Part shown: in pieces, positions 60,237 to 64,000 of the stretch
Numbering within the stretch: the first letter of the stretch is position 1
How the letters are laid out: each line of letters starts with the position of its first letter
Assembly (NCBI RefSeq): GCF_000006565.2
Contig: NC_031479.1
Location: 2,940,289-3,004,288, forward strand
Source of the DNA: Toxoplasma gondii ME49
Lineage: Eukaryota; Apicomplexa; Conoidasida; Eucoccidiorida; Sarcocystidae
Direction: 5' to 3'
Length of the DNA: 64,000 nt
Notes under the pieces: generated by a model
The model's database searches: none
Told to the model about the DNA's origin: nothing
The model's input: only the letters and a program-made list of their open reading frames with translations
Made by a program: the position numbers and the translations under genes

Positions 60237-63200
60237 TTAGGAAGGAAAGTAGAAAGGAGAACCAAATGCAGTACTGCTGCTACTTCTGCCTGCCTCGGTA
60301 TGGAAGGGGTCTCCTGCATGAGGGCGGTTCGGACGTTCGTGTCCTTGTTGCAGAAGCACATCCTGTCGGTCAGGGAACCTATTTACGCTTTCGTGCAGGA
60401 AATAACAACACTGATTTTCAATCGGTTGTCTGTCAAGTGATCCAGAACGACTTTCTCTCCCATTTGCATCCTCGCCTGTTTCCTTTGACAAAGACTGCGT
60501 GTCTAGAAGCAGGGCACTGGGAGCTGGGCAACTCAAAGAGCTCAGCGGAGCTGTTTCCATGAAAGGGGTAGAGAAATAGACTGTACTTTGTGTCCGTGGA
60601 GTTCTTGCGAAACACCCTGAGAACTGGGGACAGCCACTAACTGAGCTAGGTGCCGCACCCTCTCTGTCTCCATATTCGGAAGTAGCGCATGCCAACCGAA
60701 TACGTTCGCCTCCTCTGTTGCCGCCACTCCTTGTCGACTGTGCCTGCTTAGTTTTTTCCTGAACCGGAAGAGGTTGTTGGACTCCTTCAGAATCGTCCTG
60801 CAACGGTTTCCTGAGTCCCTCACACACATCTCTACCATTCTCTTCCTTCGTTTTTGTTATGTTGCTACTGCGGTGAATATTTGCCTTTGAGGTACCTGTC
60901 CCGTCTTCAGGGGCTGCTCTGCAATCTCTCATATCGTCATTGGCTGTTGGGGCATCGATGACACGGTGAGGGGAGAACTGCAGAGATGGCCTAGTCGATG
61001 CATTTCCAGAAAAAAATCCGCATGAACCCTCCCATTCAACGACGTCTCTGCCATTATCTCCAAATAGGTTCCTCTCTGTTACAGACAGGGTTACAGGTGC
61101 AGGCCTGCAGAGCTGTGCCATCATCAGCGTCTTCTCACTCAGACAGCGTAGGCAACAGCATTCCGAATCGTGATTGGACGATTGTTCGGGTGCAGGTTTT
61201 CGTTGATCTGCCATCCGTGACCTGTCGTTGACTGGGGAAACAAACAACTTAGAAGATGGTGGCGAGCTCGCTCCTCGTCCACCTCCTGCATCGTCGTAAG
61301 CCAGCTTGCCCAGCCTCGAGCTCGACGACGCCGGTCCTCTTCCTCCATCTTGTGGCATCACGAACAGAAACGTTGGAATGCTGCCGGCTGACGGCTTCAG
61401 GCCGGACTCTGAAAACGGATGTATATGATATACGCGTAAAGCGCCCAGCCCGAAATAAGAACAAGCTCGCTTAGAGGACCGAAATAAACCGGGTCACTAA
61501 TTGTTTTTTCACACGATCTTCGTTCTCTAGTGATGTATACTGTGAGTCACTCTCAACATCGCGCAAATCCGTCAGGAAAGGAGAATGTAGTGGACGCGCT
61601 CTCACCGTCTTCTTGTCCCCCGGCTTCAGCTAGAATCGGGTCGAGCTTCCTAGGAGTAGAGGATCCCTCGGGTGTATCAAAATGCTCTCCTGCTTGGTGG
61701 GCATGCCATTCGAGTCCTGCAGAAACTGGGAGGCTTTGTGTTGCTAATGTGCACGCAATCAGGTCCATTAAGTGAACAAGTTCGTCCCGATTCAGTCGTC
61801 CCAGGGCACGTTTAGCTAGGTCGTCTATTGCCTTCTCTCCATCTCCCATCATAGGAGGATGCGGCCACACTCTTTCGCTCTCCTGTTTTTCATTGCCGTT
61901 CAGCCAACTCATACTCTCTGTCTGGTTCTCTAAAGGAACTGCAGCGGCTATGCGCAGAGAAGAGACTGCGCCTTGGCTGTCGCTGCCGTTCCCATCTGTA
62001 GCAAATTCATTCTTGGTCGGTAAAGAATCATGGTTGCATCCTTCCTCACTCGCAGTATTCTGTGGAAGATTCGGCTCGTTCGGCATCCCCTTCAAAACGA
62101 AACAATTTCGATCCTGTAGCCATAAGTTGTCAAACGCTTCCTCTTCTTTTCCACCAGGTGGTCGCAGTGCTGCACTGTCTTGACTCCTCTTAAGACAATA
62201 CTCTGAGTCGTGATTTTTATGCTGGAGATTTACCCTGCGGCTCGGCTGCGCCCGGATACTATTCATACGCGTTCGATCCGTTACTGGAAACTGATATGAG
62301 GGGTCTCTTGTTGCTCCCTTGGCAATGGCAGTAGCTGCCCGGTGAGTGGAGGAATTTGTATCAGGTATTCTGCTTTCCAAGAAATGCCTTGTCTCTGTTG
62401 TAGACTTTTTGGCATGAGAGTTTCCGCTCTGCAGGCAACCGGGGGCACCACTGCTGCAACCTGGCGGTGATGTTGCCTCTCGTCTTCCTCCCGCATGAAG
62501 CTGACGCGGAGCCGACCCAATGCTTTGTAGGCTACGGCCTCCTGTGAGGAGCGTTGGACACAGCTCTGAATCAAATTTTTTCGGGACATTGATGGGGATC
62601 TGCCCCTTCATCTTCCAGTTATGCACATCTGTCGCAGCGAGCTTCTCTAAACCTGGCGGAGGCGGCGGGGGAGGAGGTGGCTGGTTCATGGAGCCGCATG
62701 TGGCTCTAAACTGCGCTGATCCCCCTCCTCCTGGAAGGAGTGCCGGAAGACTTCCAGTGTTTCCTACGATGGGTGTGAGTTTTGCCCCTGTGCTTCGACA
62801 ACCGGAAAAAACAGGAGTTCTGAGGATAGGCGTCATCGGGGATCTGCCAGGAATTTGCTTGCAAAGACCGTTGCTTCGGTGAGCAGTGGCTGGATGCAAA
62901 AGAGGGGCGAAATGGTGAGAGTCAGGATAAAGCATGGATACAGGAGAAAAACCTCCAGGGGAGGACTGATGCTTCTGTTGTGAACGCGCTTTTCGGGCTC
63001 GTTTCCGCTTCTCCTTGTGAAAGTGATGGCAGAACAGGCATGCCACACCGTTCAGGCATTGCTTGTTGGCTTTGTTCGCAAACACACACGGTTTGCACAG
63101 TCCTTCCTCGTGGAGCAAGGCGCCCAGAGAAGGAAGCTTCTCTCCGTAGCTTTCCAGTTCGTCATCTGCAACTTGTCGTGATTTCAAAATATCCTGAAGA

Positions 63201-63709
63201 ATCTGTGCAGCATTACACCAGTCGGACCCGTGGCTGTTCTCGCAACCGTACGCTCCGCCATCTCGAACACCGTCACCTTCTATATTTCCTTCTTGTTCCT
63301 CGGGCGTCAACCTCGCTTCGCCTTGCCTGCCCTCGAAGGAAGCCTTGTTCTGAGAGCCTGACCCGACCTTGCTGGCCAGTTCCGTCAGTCTTTCCCTCAG
63401 CAGCGTTTTCAATTCGTCAATAGATATCCACTCTCTTTGGTGCACTGTTACTCCGTCGTCAGAGTCCTGACTTTGGTTGTTTTCTTGGATAATCTCATTT
63501 GCTGTAGCTGACATAATTGTTGTCTCTGTCACAAGCTGGGGTTTCTTCACCTGCGCGGTTTCCCCAGACACCTGCTCTTCGCCGAACAGTTGGAGACTTG
63601 AGTCGTACTGTGCTATCTGGAGGGCGGACGGTGGATACTTGACTGCGGGACCGCTCCGCGAAGAAGCAGGTGTCGCAGCGATTGGCACAGGAGAAATTCC
63701 CGGGCGCGC
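60237..63709 (-). CDS. CCCH zinc-finger protein, 5' end unresolved
   Basis: Two exons join in phase on the minus strand: 63709-61606 (GTGAGA donor) and 61387-60237, giving at least about 1085 codons. No ATG starts the first exon; it begins after a CAG acceptor at 63710, so an initiating exon lies further right, possibly outside the window. The finger is at about 63097-63023: C-x9-C-x5-C-x3-H (CKPCVFANKANKQCLNGVAC then LFCH), preceded by PSLGALLHEEG and followed by a basic run KEKRKRARKARS. This Ser-Leu-Gly-x-x-x-H-x-x-G-x-C arrangement is typical of one apicomplexan/alveolate CCCH family. A proline run lies near 62660. The rest is disordered. Role inferred: RNA binding in post-transcriptional control. 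Confidence 0.7.
63023..63100 (-). other. CCCH zinc finger coding segment
   Basis: Cys-x9-Cys-x5-Cys-x3-His spacing, all four ligands present, with an extra upstream Cys and a second His after the finger. Confidence 0.85.
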
Positions 63710-64000
63710 CTGACAGGAAGGCAGACTACAAGGTGACAGTCCGGGTCTACCTGCGCTGGGAAGATTTCCAGCGACAACCTTTTGACGAAGGCTGAGGGCT
63801 TTCAGCTTCCAACGCAGAGCTTGCTTCCTGGACGCACGAGATCGTTATGGGAAACAATACAAAACGTTAATTTGTGGCGGACCGATACAAATCTGGGTAA
63901 AAACAGTTTGAGCGGCACATACCTAATGCGCATGAAAGCAAGTTCGTCCTATGGAACAAATACCATTGTGCCGTACAACTGCGTAGCTAAGAGCCAGGTA

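Overview
This window looks like nuclear DNA of a coccidian apicomplexan, most likely Toxoplasma gondii or a close sarcocystid such as Hammondia or Neospora. The basis is gene style. Genes have many short exons separated by introns of roughly 200-1000 bp with GTAAG/GTGAG donors and pyrimidine-CAG acceptors. Conserved domains are interrupted by long Ser/Arg/Glu-rich insertions. (AT)n microsatellites are scattered in introns and intergenic DNA, and TGCATGC-type words are frequent. No bacterial, organellar, viral, tRNA, rRNA or CRISPR feature was seen.

Layout, left to right: (1) 722-7618, plus: a probable WD40/beta-propeller protein whose exon chain is only partly resolved. (2) 12225-18874, plus: an eight-exon type I membrane protein (585 aa) built like the N-terminal half of plant vacuolar sorting receptors, with a PA domain, one transmembrane segment and a tyrosine-containing tail. 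(3) 21863-25017, minus: an unrecognised protein with hydrophobic segments and a disordered tail. (4) 25886-31081, minus: a very large, mostly disordered protein. (5) 33036-46008, plus: a 13-exon Grc3/NOL9-type polynucleotide 5'-kinase of 2468 aa with large low-complexity insertions. (6) 46748-48864, minus: a three-exon PLP enzyme of the cystathionine gamma-lyase/synthase family. (7) 50312-50888 plus, 50897-51434 minus and 51854-52951 minus: three small genes inferred from splice structure. (8) 53833-55245, plus: a single-exon protein with a signal peptide. (9) 57117-58701, plus: a three-exon Nop16-like ribosome-biogenesis protein. (10) 60237-63709, minus: a CCCH zinc-finger protein whose 5' end lies at or beyond the right edge.

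Two genes belong to the same process, large-subunit ribosome biogenesis: Grc3/NOL9 in ITS2 processing and Nop16 in 60S assembly. The VSR-like receptor suggests a sorting step in the secretory/endolysosomal system. The PLP enzyme belongs to sulfur amino-acid metabolism. Up to about 46 kb the DNA is GC-rich with heavily padded proteins; beyond that it is more AT-rich, with shorter genes and compact proteins.

Exon coordinates were read by eye from splice consensus and checked for reading-frame phase. For VSR-like, Grc3, PLP enzyme and Nop16 every junction keeps frame. For the others, uncertainties are stated in each entry.
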